Source of the DNA: Nitrospirota bacterium
GTDB lineage: Bacteria; Nitrospirota; JACRHJ01
Length of the DNA stretch: 62,078 nucleotides
NCBI GenBank assembly: GCA_021784575.1
Contig: JAJYHX010000001.1
Location: forward strand, 477,917-539,994
Reading direction: 5' to 3'
How positions within the stretch are numbered: the first letter of the stretch is position 1; each line of letters starts with the position of its first letter. Positions 9,265 to 17,988 of the stretch are shown here, piece by piece. A program made the translations under genes and the position numbers. Under the pieces are notes generated by a model that was not told the origin of the DNA, did no database searches, and saw only the letters and a program-made list of their open reading frames with translations.

Positions 9265-11778
9265 ATGCTTGCAAAAGACCTGCATCTCCACGAGCTGAAA
9301 GAACTTTTCTTCGCAGTAATGCAGCTCATAAAAAATGTCTACATAATCCAGTTTTACCACATCCGCATCCTTAGAGACATCTTTACCGCCATCCCGTCCT
9401 GGGCCTATCTGTTCATCGCGGCGTTCACGCTCTGGCTTTTCTATATCATACTGAAGTTCATAATCTCCAGAACATACCGCTTCATAATGAGCAGGTTCCA
9501 CGGCTCATCGCTCAGCATGTCCATCGAGAAGAGAAAGATGTATTCCCAGGCCAGGAAACTGGCCGGCAAAAAACAGTTTGACCGCGCGGCGGATCTGTAT
9601 ATGTCTCTGCACGAAGACGTCATGGCCGCCAAGGTGCTTGAGAAGGGCGGCCTTATCGCCAAGGCAGGGCAGATTTACGAGAAGCTGGGCAAGGTAGACC
9701 AGGCGATAGAACTCTACGAGAGGGCCGGAGAGCATTCCTGGCACGCCGAGGCCCTGATGAAACAGGAAAAATACGCCCAGGCTGCGGAGGTCTTCAGAAA
9801 GGCGGGCAAACCCATCCTGGCGGCCGAGGCCTACGAAAAGGCGGAGATGCACTCGGAGGCGGCCCGGCTTTTCGAGGAGGCGGGGCATACGTTATTTGCC
9901 GCCATGCATTTCGAGAAGGCCGGGAACCTCGACAAGGCCGCCATGTATTACGACCGCGCCTTTGTCGAGACGACGTCTTCCAAGGAGATGAACGTCGCCA
10001 ATATAGAGAAATACAATCAGTATTCGATAAAGGCGGGGCAGTATTACCGCGAAATAGGGCAGTACCCGAAGGCGGTGGAGTGCTACGCCCGCGTTAAGGA
10101 GTATATCGAGGCCGCGGAGTGCGCTCTCCTGGCCGGAGACAAGACCAGGGCCGCGGAGCTTTTCGAGTCCGGGAAGCTCTACGAGAAATCCGCCGAGATA
10201 TTCCGCGAACTTGGAAATACCCGCCGGGCAGCGGAGCTTATGTCGGACAAATATTTCGCTGACGGCAACTACGCGGCGGCGGCGGACATGCTTGCGGAGT
10301 CCGGAGATTTCGTCAAGGCGGCGGAGCTTTATAACGGCGCCGGCGAATATGCCAAGGCCGGGGAATGCTACATGCGCCAGCGCGAATATTACGACGCGGC
10401 GGCGATGTTCGAGAAGGCGGGGGAAGACCTCAAGGCCGCCCAGGCCTACGAGAAAAACGGAGATTTCAAGATTGCCGCCGAACTCTACATGAACCTTGGG
10501 GATGTCGTAAAGGCGTCGTCCATGGTCGAGGCCGCCGGGGAGTATTTCGCGGCGGCGGAGATGTACAGGAAGGCCAACCTCCCGGCGAAGGAGTTCTCGT
10601 CTCTTCAGAAGGTGCGCCAGGGCGACCCCGGATACCTGAACGCCTGCGGCAGGATGGCGGACATCCTGCGCGAGCAGGGAAAGCTCGACGTCGCGGAGCA
10701 GAAATACATAATCGCAATCGGCCAGTCCGAGCCGGACGAGGAAAACGTTGGCTATTTCTACGGCCTGGCCACGATATACGAATCCGACGGGAAGTTCAGG
10801 GAAGCACTGGGGATGTACAAGAAGATACAGCTTGTTGACATCGCATACAAGGACGTCGAGGAGCGCGCTAAGAGATGCGAGGCCCAGGCCGGGGCATCGC
10901 AGGCCGGCATGTCCCGTCCCGCAAGCTCCGGCGCTGGAAAGCCGGCGGACGTCAGGCCGTCCTCGGCGACATCGGACTCCGCTAGGAGATACACAATCCT
11001 CCAGGAGATAGGCCGGGGTGGGATGGGCGTCGTCTACAAGGCTATGGACAATACCTTAAACCGCGTAATAGCCATAAAGCTCCTGCCAAAGAGCATCAGC
11101 GAAAACCCAAAGGCCATTATGCGCTTCTCCGCCGAGGCCCGCTCTGCGGCCCAGCTCCAGAGCCAGAACATTGTTACGCTTTATGACTTCCAGCAGGCCG
11201 GCGGCAGAAGCTTTATAACGATGGAATACGTGGAAGGCGTAACCCTGAAGAAGCTCCAGACAATGGTGGAGAGCCTGCCGCTTAACAAGACCCTCAAGAT
11301 TATCTACCAGTGCTGCCAGGGGCTGGATTACGCGCACAAGAAGGGCATAATACACCGCGACATAAAGCCCAGCAACATTATGATAAGCAAGCAGAACGTG
11401 GTAAAGATAATGGACTTCGGGCTGGCAAAAAGCCCCGGAGAAGAGACCATTACGGACGCAGGTTCCATAAGCGGCACGGTAATGTACATGTCTCCGGAAC
11501 AGTTGCAGGGCAAAAAACTCGCCCCCACCACGGACATCTACTCGCTTGGCCTCGTCCTCTACGAACTGGCCGCCGGGAAACACCCGTTTTCGGACGGAGA
11601 CGCGGCATATCAGCACATCCACACCCAGCCCGTGCCGCCTGTCCGGATAAGGCCGGAAATTCCGGGGAAGTTAAACGAGATAATCCTGAAATGCCTCGAG
11701 AAAGACCCGTCCGGGAGGTTTGAAAGCGCCTATCATCTCGCAATGGCGCTCCGCGAGGTGCCGTTGAAACAAGCCTGA
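9265..11778 (+). CDS. Membrane-anchored TPR-repeat serine/threonine protein kinase
   Basis: An 837-residue protein. A membrane segment sits at about 46-66. It is followed by roughly 450 residues of TPR-like helical repeats of the A-x-x-Y-E-x-A-G type (such as AAEAYEKAEMHSEAA), a Pro/Ser/Ala linker (about 545-570), and a eukaryotic-type kinase domain (about 573-832). The kinase motifs are complete: glycine loop GRGGMGVVYKA, lysine in IAIKLL, catalytic HRDIKPSN at about 698, DFGLAK at about 716, and the APE-equivalent MSPEQ. It is therefore expected to be active. The order of repeats before the kinase is the reverse of many bacterial kinases, which carry TPRs at the C-terminus. The substrates are unknown. 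It stands alone between glmM and comEC. Confidence 0.9.
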   Translation: MLAKDLHLHELKELFFAVMQLIKNVYIIQFYHIRILRDIFTAIPSWAYLFIAAFTLWLFYIILKFIISRTYRFIMSRFHGSSLSMSIEKRKMYSQARKLAGKKQFDRAADLYMSLHEDVMAAKVLEKGGLIAKAGQIYEKLGKVDQAIELYERAGEHSWHAEALMKQEKYAQAAEVFRKAGKPILAAEAYEKAEMHSEAARLFEEAGHTLFAAMHFEKAGNLDKAAMYYDRAFVETTSSKEMNVANIEKYNQYSIKAGQYYREIGQYPKAVECYARVKEYIEAAECALLAGDKTRAAELFESGKLYEKSAEIFRELGNTRRAAELMSDKYFADGNYAAAADMLAESGDFVKAAELYNGAGEYAKAGECYMRQREYYDAAAMFEKAGEDLKAAQAYEKNGDFKIAAELYMNLGDVVKASSMVEAAGEYFAAAEMYRKANLPAKEFSSLQKVRQGDPGYLNACGRMADILREQGKLDVAEQKYIIAIGQSEPDEENVGYFYGLATIYESDGKFREALGMYKKIQLVDIAYKDVEERAKRCEAQAGASQAGMSRPASSGAGKPADVRPSSATSDSARRYTILQEIGRGGMGVVYKAMDNTLNRVIAIKLLPKSISENPKAIMRFSAEARSAAQLQSQNIVTLYDFQQAGGRSFITMEYVEGVTLKKLQTMVESLPLNKTLKIIYQCCQGLDYAHKKGIIHRDIKPSNIMISKQNVVKIMDFGLAKSPGEETITDAGSISGTVMYMSPEQLQGKKLAPTTDIYSLGLVLYELAAGKHPFSDGDAAYQHIHTQPVPPVRIRPEIPGKLNEIILKCLEKDPSGRFESAYHLAMALREVPLKQA

Positions 11779-11825
11779 CAGCAGTTCCTGGATTTATCCG
11801 CGGTTAATTCAGTTCCACGGCTACG

Positions 11826-14441
11826 ATGAGTTCCACGACCCGCAAACACGCATCCCGGCCACTCCTTGTCCCCGCCGCCGCCCTGGCCTGCGGCATAGCC
11901 GCGGCGAAAGGTTTTGAATATCTTCCCTATACCGTCTCGGCGCTCTCGGCAATCTCTCTTTTAGTATTTTCCCTCGTTTCAAAATCGTTTTATAAATCAC
12001 GGGCACGGATAACGATTATCGCGGCCCTGTTTTTTCTGGCCGGTTTCGCATCGTTTTACCTCTACGGCCCCGGCGCCCCTTCCGTCTCCGCCGGACTTGC
12101 GGGAAAGGGCCCCATCCGCCTCACGGCGGCGGTCGTGCGTCCGCCTGAGGAAAGCGGCGGGTTTACCCGGCTTGTTGTGGAGCCGTCCGCGCCGGCGCCA
12201 TTCCCCGGAAGAAAAGGTCTTATACTCCTCGCGATTAAAGGAACCGGCACGGGCGTCCGCTATGGGGACATTGTGTCCGGGGTTATCTCCCTGGAGAAAC
12301 CGGGGGGCTTCAGGAACTTCGGGGAGTTCGACCGTGGCCGCTACGACGAAGACGAGTGCCGGGACGCGGAAGGGTATGCAAACCCGGGGGATATTTCCAT
12401 AATCGCCCGCGGACGCGGTATGCTCTCAGGTCTTTACGCCTTCCGGCTGAGGCTGTCGAGGCTTGCCATTGCTAACCTTCCCCCGGAGCAGGCGGCGCTT
12501 TTCAACGCCATGGTGCTGGGGGACGAGGGCGCGGTATCGGACGGGATGCGGGATGAGTTCTCCGCGTCCGGGGCCTCGCACCTGCTGGTCGTATCCGGCG
12601 CGCACGTGGCGCTGCTCGCCTCGCTTGTGTTCGGGCTTGTCATCGCCGTTTCGTATATCATCCCATACCGCCTCGCGCTTCGGTTCAGCCTGCTAATGGA
12701 CAGGAACAAGGCCGCGGCCCTGGCCGCGATACCTGCCGCGATGGCGTACGCGCTCCTTGCCGGTATGCACGTATCGACCGTGCGCTCCATCCTTATGATA
12801 ACGGTCTTTCTTTCGTCCGTTATCCTCGACCGGGAGCGGGACAGCTTAAACGTCCTTGCCGGGATCGCCTTGCTGGTTCTTTTAATCGACCCGTCCTCCC
12901 TTTTCTCCATTTCCTTCCAGCTCTCCTACTCCGCCGTCCTGTTCATGGCCCTTGCGATCAACAAGCTCAAGGACTACACCGGGAAAAGGGGCGAAGGCCT
13001 TTTTTCGGTTGTAAAAAGCCGCCTTTTCCTGCCCGGCGTCATCACGCTCGCCGTTACCGCCGGAACGGCCCCCCTGGCCGCCGAATACTTCAACTCGTTC
13101 TCGTGGGTATCAATGCCCGCGAATATCATACTTATGCCGTTATCCGGCTTCATACTCATCCCGCTCGGGCTTCTGGCGGCCATTTTATCCGCCGTCCATC
13201 CATCCGCCGTCCTGCCGCTTCGGGGTATGATATCGTTTTCTTATGGCGCGTTCTACAGGGTTGTGGAGTTCTTCGCCGCCGCGCCTCATGCCAACCTCCG
13301 CCCGCCCGCGCCGGCGCTGCCGCTTCTCATGGTAATTTATGTCGTGTTGTTTTTGTTTCTTGTTAGGAGAAAACCGCCCGATGAATCGGGCAGCCGCGGA
13401 AATAAAAAATCCGGACCGGGCGCAAAGATAACGCAGTTCTTCGGCCAAGGTGGCGCGCGCAGGAGGAATACGGCCATCGCGGCAGGCGCGGCGGTTTTCC
13501 TGGCGTTCGGCCTTTTCCCGGCGGTGCCGGAGCATGAAAAAAAGATGGAGGTGTCATTCCTCGACGTGGGGCACGGGGATTCCTGCCTTCTGTCCCTGCC
13601 TGACGGGAAAAACATCCTGGTGGATGGCGGCGGAAAGGATTTCAATGCCTCGACCGGCCTCGACCCGGGCAGGGCCGTCGTCGCGCCATACCTCTGGAAC
13701 CGGGGGATAAGGCGGCTCGACGCTGTGCTCCTGACGCATCCCCACCCGGACCACATGAACGGGCTGGTATACATATTAAAAAATTTCGACGTCGGCGAGC
13801 TCTGGGAGTCCGGTCTTGCGTCGCGTTCGGACGCTTACAGAGAGCTTCAGACGCTTGCGATAGAGAAGGGAATCCGCCGGATAATCTTCCGGGGCAGGGG
13901 AAGCTTCAACGTAGACAATGTTCAGTTCCAGGTATTAAACGACGCCGCATGTCCGGTCGCGGACTCCGGGAAGCCTGTATACTGGCTGGAGAACGACCGC
14001 TCGGTGGTGCTCAGGGTAAAATACCGGAAGGTCTCGTTCCTTCTTGGGGCCGACATGCAGGATGAGGCGGAAGAGGCGCTGCTTGACGCAAGACCGCCCC
14101 TGCCCCTCAGGTCCACTGTCTTGAAAGTCCCGCACCACGGCGGGAGGACGGCGATGTCGCTTAAGTTCGCGGCGGCAATCCGGCCCGAATACGCGGTTAT
14201 TTCCGAAGGTAATATAAAGGCTTACCCTGCTCCGTCGCCCGAAGCCGTGGCCGACTTGAGGGCCGTCGGCGCGAAGGTTTTCTGCACGCGCTGGAACGGC
14301 GGAGTTATTTTCCGCACGGACGGGAAGACCATCGAGGGCGCGTCCTGCGAAGACATTGCCCTGGAACACGCGAAATGCCTCGAAGACGAGAGGGAAAACA
14401 TCCTCCGGCTGAAGGAGAGGCTATCCTATGATTTCCTTTAA
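11826..14441 (+). CDS. comEC: DNA internalization / competence protein ComEC (Rec2)
   Basis: An 871-residue inner-membrane channel protein for uptake of single-stranded DNA. In order: N-terminal helices with a DUF4131-type soluble region (about 1-200), a Competence domain with many helices (HLLVVSGAHVALLAS at about 255, then MHVSTVRSILM), and a C-terminal metallo-beta-lactamase domain (about 575-850) with VGHGDSCLL, LTHPHPDHMNG, LGADMQ and VPHHGG. All three expected modules are present and metal ligands are intact. The 3' end overlaps the convergent phosphatase gene by 21 nt. Confidence 0.93.
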   Translation: MSSTTRKHASRPLLVPAAALACGIAAAKGFEYLPYTVSALSAISLLVFSLVSKSFYKSRARITIIAALFFLAGFASFYLYGPGAPSVSAGLAGKGPIRLTAAVVRPPEESGGFTRLVVEPSAPAPFPGRKGLILLAIKGTGTGVRYGDIVSGVISLEKPGGFRNFGEFDRGRYDEDECRDAEGYANPGDISIIARGRGMLSGLYAFRLRLSRLAIANLPPEQAALFNAMVLGDEGAVSDGMRDEFSASGASHLLVVSGAHVALLASLVFGLVIAVSYIIPYRLALRFSLLMDRNKAAALAAIPAAMAYALLAGMHVSTVRSILMITVFLSSVILDRERDSLNVLAGIALLVLLIDPSSLFSISFQLSYSAVLFMALAINKLKDYTGKRGEGLFSVVKSRLFLPGVITLAVTAGTAPLAAEYFNSFSWVSMPANIILMPLSGFILIPLGLLAAILSAVHPSAVLPLRGMISFSYGAFYRVVEFFAAAPHANLRPPAPALPLLMVIYVVLFLFLVRRKPPDESGSRGNKKSGPGAKITQFFGQGGARRRNTAIAAGAAVFLAFGLFPAVPEHEKKMEVSFLDVGHGDSCLLSLPDGKNILVDGGGKDFNASTGLDPGRAVVAPYLWNRGIRRLDAVLLTHPHPDHMNGLVYILKNFDVGELWESGLASRSDAYRELQTLAIEKGIRRIIFRGRGSFNVDNVQFQVLNDAACPVADSGKPVYWLENDRSVVLRVKYRKVSFLLGADMQDEAEEALLDARPPLPLRSTVLKVPHHGGRTAMSLKFAAAIRPEYAVISEGNIKAYPAPSPEAVADLRAVGAKVFCTRWNGGVIFRTDGKTIEGASCEDIALEHAKCLEDERENILRLKERLSYDFL

Positions 14442-15086
14442 GTCCTCTACACGCTCGGCGAAGAAGTCCGGCCCCGCCTCTTTAAGCTTCGTTTTGTCTC
14501 CGTAGCCGTACCCCACAAGACAGCACTTCATCCCCGCGGCGCGCGCGGCAAATAGGTCGTTCATGCCGTCTCCCACCATGACGGAATCTCCGGGAGATAT
14601 GCCCAGATCCCCCAGCGCGCGCAGAAGTATCGCCGGGTCCGGCTTTACCGGGAGGCCGGGAACCCATCCCTTAACGCAGGCGAAGAGCCTTGACAAATCA
14701 AGGCCGTTCAAGATAATCCGGGCGTGCGTCAGGGGCTTGTTCGTCGCCACGCAGAGCTTAATACCGTCAGCGCCGGAAAGCGCCAGAAGCGTCTCCCGTA
14801 TTCCGGCATACGGGATTGTGGTGTCGAGGACGTGGTCTTTGTATATGCGCCAGAACCTCTCGACCCCCTCGTCCACAAGATCCGAGGCCGGTTTGCCGGT
14901 TACGGACTCCGAGGGGAACGACGCCAGGACGAGCTTGTGTATCCCTCCGCCGATGCAGCCGTAAATCTCCCCGTTGTCCCGCGTGGGGAAACCCATTTCC
15001 TTCAGCATCCGGTTCACGGAGACTGCTATGTCCTTCCGGGAATCCACCAGCGTCCCGTCGAGGTCGAAGAGAACCGCCTTTGTCAT
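14421..15086 (-). CDS. gph: HAD-family phosphatase, phosphoglycolate phosphatase-like (Gph)
   Basis: A 221-residue HAD hydrolase. Motif I is LFDLDGTLVDS, motif II is CVATNK, motif III is the lysine in PVKPDP, and motif IV is MVGDGMNDLFAARAAG. The cap matches the Gph group, which dephosphorylates 2-phosphoglycolate, though related enzymes such as pyrophosphatases look much the same. The -10 element of a possible promoter ends only 8 nt before the ATG and no ribosome site is seen, so the transcript could be leaderless. If it is Gph, it would feed the glycolate oxidase-type enzyme encoded at 38594-41262; that link is speculative. Confidence 0.75.
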   Translation of the reverse strand: MTKAVLFDLDGTLVDSRKDIAVSVNRMLKEMGFPTRDNGEIYGCIGGGIHKLVLASFPSESVTGKPASDLVDEGVERFWRIYKDHVLDTTIPYAGIRETLLALSGADGIKLCVATNKPLTHARIILNGLDLSRLFACVKGWVPGLPVKPDPAILLRALGDLGISPGDSVMVGDGMNDLFAARAAGMKCCLVGYGYGDKTKLKEAGPDFFAERVEDLKEIIG

Positions 15087-15093
15087 ACTCAGG

Positions 15094-15123
15094 ATTATAA
15101 TTTATATTCGATGACAATTGCAA
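15094..15123 (-). promoter_or_regulatory. Possible promoter of the Gph-like gene
   Basis: On the minus strand TTGCAA (15123-15118) and TATAAT (15099-15094) are 18 nt apart. Transcription would begin near 15087, next to the ATG at 15086. An alternative pairing uses TTGCAT with TATAAA at 16 nt. Confidence 0.5.
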
Positions 15124-15146
15124 TGCAAAATAAAAATGCCCTTTTT

Positions 15147-15175
15147 TTGACACTATGTTCCTTTTTTGTTATATT
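15147..15175 (+). promoter_or_regulatory. Sigma70-like promoter for the DUF4912-GH57 operon
   Basis: TTGACA (15147-15152) and TATATT (15170-15175) are separated by 17 nt. The predicted start is near 15182, leaving a leader of about 56 nt before the ATG at 15238. Confidence 0.8.
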
Positions 15176-15237
15176 TTTTTAAGTTGTAGGCAGCTGTTTA
15201 CCAATCTACTGCTTAAAGCCAATGCGGGGCTGGATCA

Positions 15238-16341
15238 ATGAAAAAGTCTGTTCTGGAAAAGCTTGAAGAACGCGAGCTTATGGAGCTTGCCCAAAAGCTC
15301 GGAATAAGTGTCAGGAAAGGGGCTAAACAGCCTGAAATCATTAAACTTATAAAATCCGCACAGGCCGCTTTGACGCCTCCTGCCGTTAAACCCCGCGCGA
15401 AGCGGGCGCCGTCCGCTCCGGAGACGGGCAGGTCTGCCGCCCGTCAACATGCCGAAGCCGCCCAACCTGCCCGGAACAGCTCGCAACAGGAGGTGGAAGA
15501 GAGCAAGTTCTATACCGGAGCGCCGCCGGAGGAGTTCCGCCTGCCCTCTGAACTCCCATACCATTACGGGGACGACCGCATTGTCCTTCTTGTCCGGGAC
15601 CCGTACTGGGCATATTCCTACTGGGAGGTATCCCAGAAGAAGCTGGAAATCGAACGCGGGAATCTCGGCAGGGCCGGGGAGGACGCATACCTGGCGCTTC
15701 GGGTATACGACGTAACGGACGTTCGCTTCGACGGACAGAACGACCACGGCCATTACGACATAGGCATCTACGACAGGGTCGGGAACTGGTATGTAAATAC
15801 GGGTATGCCCGGAAGGTCGTTTATCGTGGACCTGGGGCTTAAGACGCAGGACGGGCGGTTTGTAACCCTTGCCCGCTCGAACGCCGTCCGGACGCCAAGG
15901 GACTCCGTCTCCGACGTCCTGGACGAGGAATGGATGGTCCCGGACAGCGATTTCGAGAGGATCTTCGCGCTTTCCGGGGGCTTAAGCGCCCTCACCGGCG
16001 CTTCCTCGGCGGACGTGCGGCTGGCCGGCGGGGGTAAACTGCCCTTCGGCATCGCATCGCCCGGCATGGGCTCGCTTGCGCTTATGTCGCCCGTCAAGAA
16101 GAAGCAGAGGGCGTTCTGGTTCGTGCTCAACACCGAACTGATAGTCTATGGCGCGACCGAACCCGACGCGAAGGTGAGCGTCCAGGGGCGGCCCGTGCCG
16201 TTGCGTCCCGACGGCACCTTCACGCTCCGTTTCGCCCTTCCGGACGGGAAGCAGATTATAGAGTGCTCCGCCATCTCGGCGGACGAGGCGGAGACAAGAT
16301 GCATAACGCCGGAAGTAAGCAGGTCAACCAAGGTCAGCTAA
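15238..16341 (+). CDS. DUF4912 domain protein
   Basis: A 367-residue soluble protein. Residues 1-40 form a SAP / Rho-N-like helical motif (LEERELMELAQKLGI). A Pro/Ala-rich linker follows, and the DUF4912 domain spans about 100-215, with LPYHYGDDRIVLLVRDPYWAYSYWEV broken here as LPYHYGDDRIV and RDPYWAYSYWEV. The C-terminal third (about 285-360) looks like a second, beta-rich domain (TEPDAKVSVQGRPVPLRPDG). The gene is 3-12 nt upstream of a GH57 gene, a pairing seen in other genomes. The DUF4912 domain is thought to be carbohydrate-related, but its activity is not known to me. Confidence 0.8.
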   Translation: MKKSVLEKLEERELMELAQKLGISVRKGAKQPEIIKLIKSAQAALTPPAVKPRAKRAPSAPETGRSAARQHAEAAQPARNSSQQEVEESKFYTGAPPEEFRLPSELPYHYGDDRIVLLVRDPYWAYSYWEVSQKKLEIERGNLGRAGEDAYLALRVYDVTDVRFDGQNDHGHYDIGIYDRVGNWYVNTGMPGRSFIVDLGLKTQDGRFVTLARSNAVRTPRDSVSDVLDEEWMVPDSDFERIFALSGGLSALTGASSADVRLAGGGKLPFGIASPGMGSLALMSPVKKKQRAFWFVLNTELIVYGATEPDAKVSVQGRPVPLRPDGTFTLRFALPDGKQIIECSAISADEAETRCITPEVSRSTKVS

Positions 16342-16353
16342 GAGGTGTCTGGT

Positions 16354-17943
16354 TTGGAGAAGGGTTATCTCTCTATAGTTCTGCACGCGCATCTTCCATT
16401 CGTAAGACACCCGGAATACGAGGATTTCCTTGAGGAAGACTGGCTCTTCGAGGCCATAAGCGAGACATATATCCCGCTCATAAACGTCTTCGATTCCCTC
16501 GCCGCCGACGGTGTTGACTTCCGCCTTACGATGAGCCTGACGCCCACGCTCATCGCAATGCTCACGGACCCGTTACTCCAGGAGCGCTACCTCCGCCACA
16601 TAACGCGGCTTATCCAACTATCCGAGAGCGAAGTCGAGCGCACGCGATGGCAGCCGCAGTTCCACGAGCTCGCACGCATGTACCGGGAACGGTTCAACAA
16701 CTGCAAATACGTCTTCGAGACGAAATACGGCAGGAACCTTGTCTTGGCGTTCAAGAAATTTCAGGACATGGGAAAGCTCGAAATAATCACCTGCGCCGCC
16801 ACGCACGGCTTTCTGCCCCTGATGGAACTTAACCCGAACGCCGTGCGCGCCCAGATAGCCATAGCCGCGCAGAACTACGAGAAGCACCTTGGCCGCCCGC
16901 CGAGAGGCATCTGGCTCCCTGAGTGCGGCTACTATTCCGGCCTGGAAGAGATACTCAAACAATACGGCATAAAGTTCTTCTTCACGGACAGCCACGGGGT
17001 GCTGTACGGTTCCCCTCGGCCCAAATACGGTGTCTTTGCACCGATATACTGCCCGAACGGCGTTGCCGCCTTCGGACGGGATCTTGAGTCCTCCAAACAG
17101 GTCTGGAGCGCCCAGGAAGGCTATCCCGGAGACTACTGCTACAGGGATTTTTACAGGGACGCAGGCTTCGACCTCGACTACGACTACATTCGCCCATACC
17201 TGCACGGCGACGGCGTGAGGACGAACCTCGGCGTGAAGTATTACCAGATTACCGGCCCGACGGACCATAAGGAGCCTTACGTCCGCGTCCGCGCGCTCGG
17301 CAAGGCGGCGGAACACGCCGGGAACTTCATGTTCAACCGCGAGAAACAGGCGGAATATCTCCAATCCATCATGGACAGGAAGCCGATAATCGTCTCCCCC
17401 TATGACGCGGAGCTTTTCGGGCATTGGTGGTTTGAAGGGCCGGAGTGGCTGGACTTCCTCTTCCGAAAGCTGCACTTCGACCAGGACAACATCCGGCCAA
17501 TCACGCCGATGGAATACCTCGACGAAAACCCGAAGAACCAGAAGGCCACGCCGTCGCTTTCGTCATGGGGATACAAAGGTTATGCCGAGGTATGGCTGGA
17601 AGGCTCCAACGACTGGGTATACCGGCACCTGCACAAGGCGGCGCAGAGGATGGTCGAGCTTGCAAGGAACAATAACCCGAAAAATCCCACGGACGGCCTG
17701 ACCCTGCGCGCGCTGAACCAGGCGGCAAGGGAGCTTCTTCTCGCGCAGGGCTCGGACTGGGCGTTCATAATGAAGACCGGCACGATGGTGCAGTATGCGA
17801 TTAAACGCACCAAAGACCACGTGAACAGCTTCAACGCGCTCTACGGAATGATAAACGAAAAGAGAATAGACAGGAAGTTCCTCGAAGACCTGGAGAACCG
17901 GGACAATATATTTCCGGAACTGAATTACAAGGTATACGCGTAA
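16354..17943 (+). CDS. Glycoside hydrolase family 57, probable 1,4-alpha-glucan branching enzyme (DUF1957 type)
   Basis: A 529-residue protein of the GH57 branching-enzyme group. The N-terminal barrel begins LSIVLHAHLPFVRHPEYEDFLEE. The nucleophile Glu is in GIWLPECGYY, the general acid Asp is in YDAELFGHWWFEGPEWL, and the C-terminal helical DUF1957 region includes the SDWAFIMKTG stretch. It probably makes alpha-1,6 branches in a glycogen-like polymer, though some relatives are amylases or glucanotransferases. Start choice: GTG 16345 is possible, but TTG 16354 has AGAGG 8 nt upstream, so I prefer TTG. It is co-transcribed with the DUF4912 gene. Confidence 0.88.
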   Translation: MEKGYLSIVLHAHLPFVRHPEYEDFLEEDWLFEAISETYIPLINVFDSLAADGVDFRLTMSLTPTLIAMLTDPLLQERYLRHITRLIQLSESEVERTRWQPQFHELARMYRERFNNCKYVFETKYGRNLVLAFKKFQDMGKLEIITCAATHGFLPLMELNPNAVRAQIAIAAQNYEKHLGRPPRGIWLPECGYYSGLEEILKQYGIKFFFTDSHGVLYGSPRPKYGVFAPIYCPNGVAAFGRDLESSKQVWSAQEGYPGDYCYRDFYRDAGFDLDYDYIRPYLHGDGVRTNLGVKYYQITGPTDHKEPYVRVRALGKAAEHAGNFMFNREKQAEYLQSIMDRKPIIVSPYDAELFGHWWFEGPEWLDFLFRKLHFDQDNIRPITPMEYLDENPKNQKATPSLSSWGYKGYAEVWLEGSNDWVYRHLHKAAQRMVELARNNNPKNPTDGLTLRALNQAARELLLAQGSDWAFIMKTGTMVQYAIKRTKDHVNSFNALYGMINEKRIDRKFLEDLENRDNIFPELNYKVYA

Positions 17944-17982
17944 GCCCCCTCACCCCCTGCCCCTCTCCCGGAAGGCGAGGTG
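17944..17982 (+). repeat. Dispersed repeat, type C (CCCCTCTCCC family)
   Basis: A short C-rich repeat containing CCCCTCTCCCGGAAGGCGAG. Related copies lie at 30951, 41934 and 44336. It separates the convergent GH57 and aspS genes. Confidence 0.6.
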
Positions 17983-17988
17983 GTAAAG

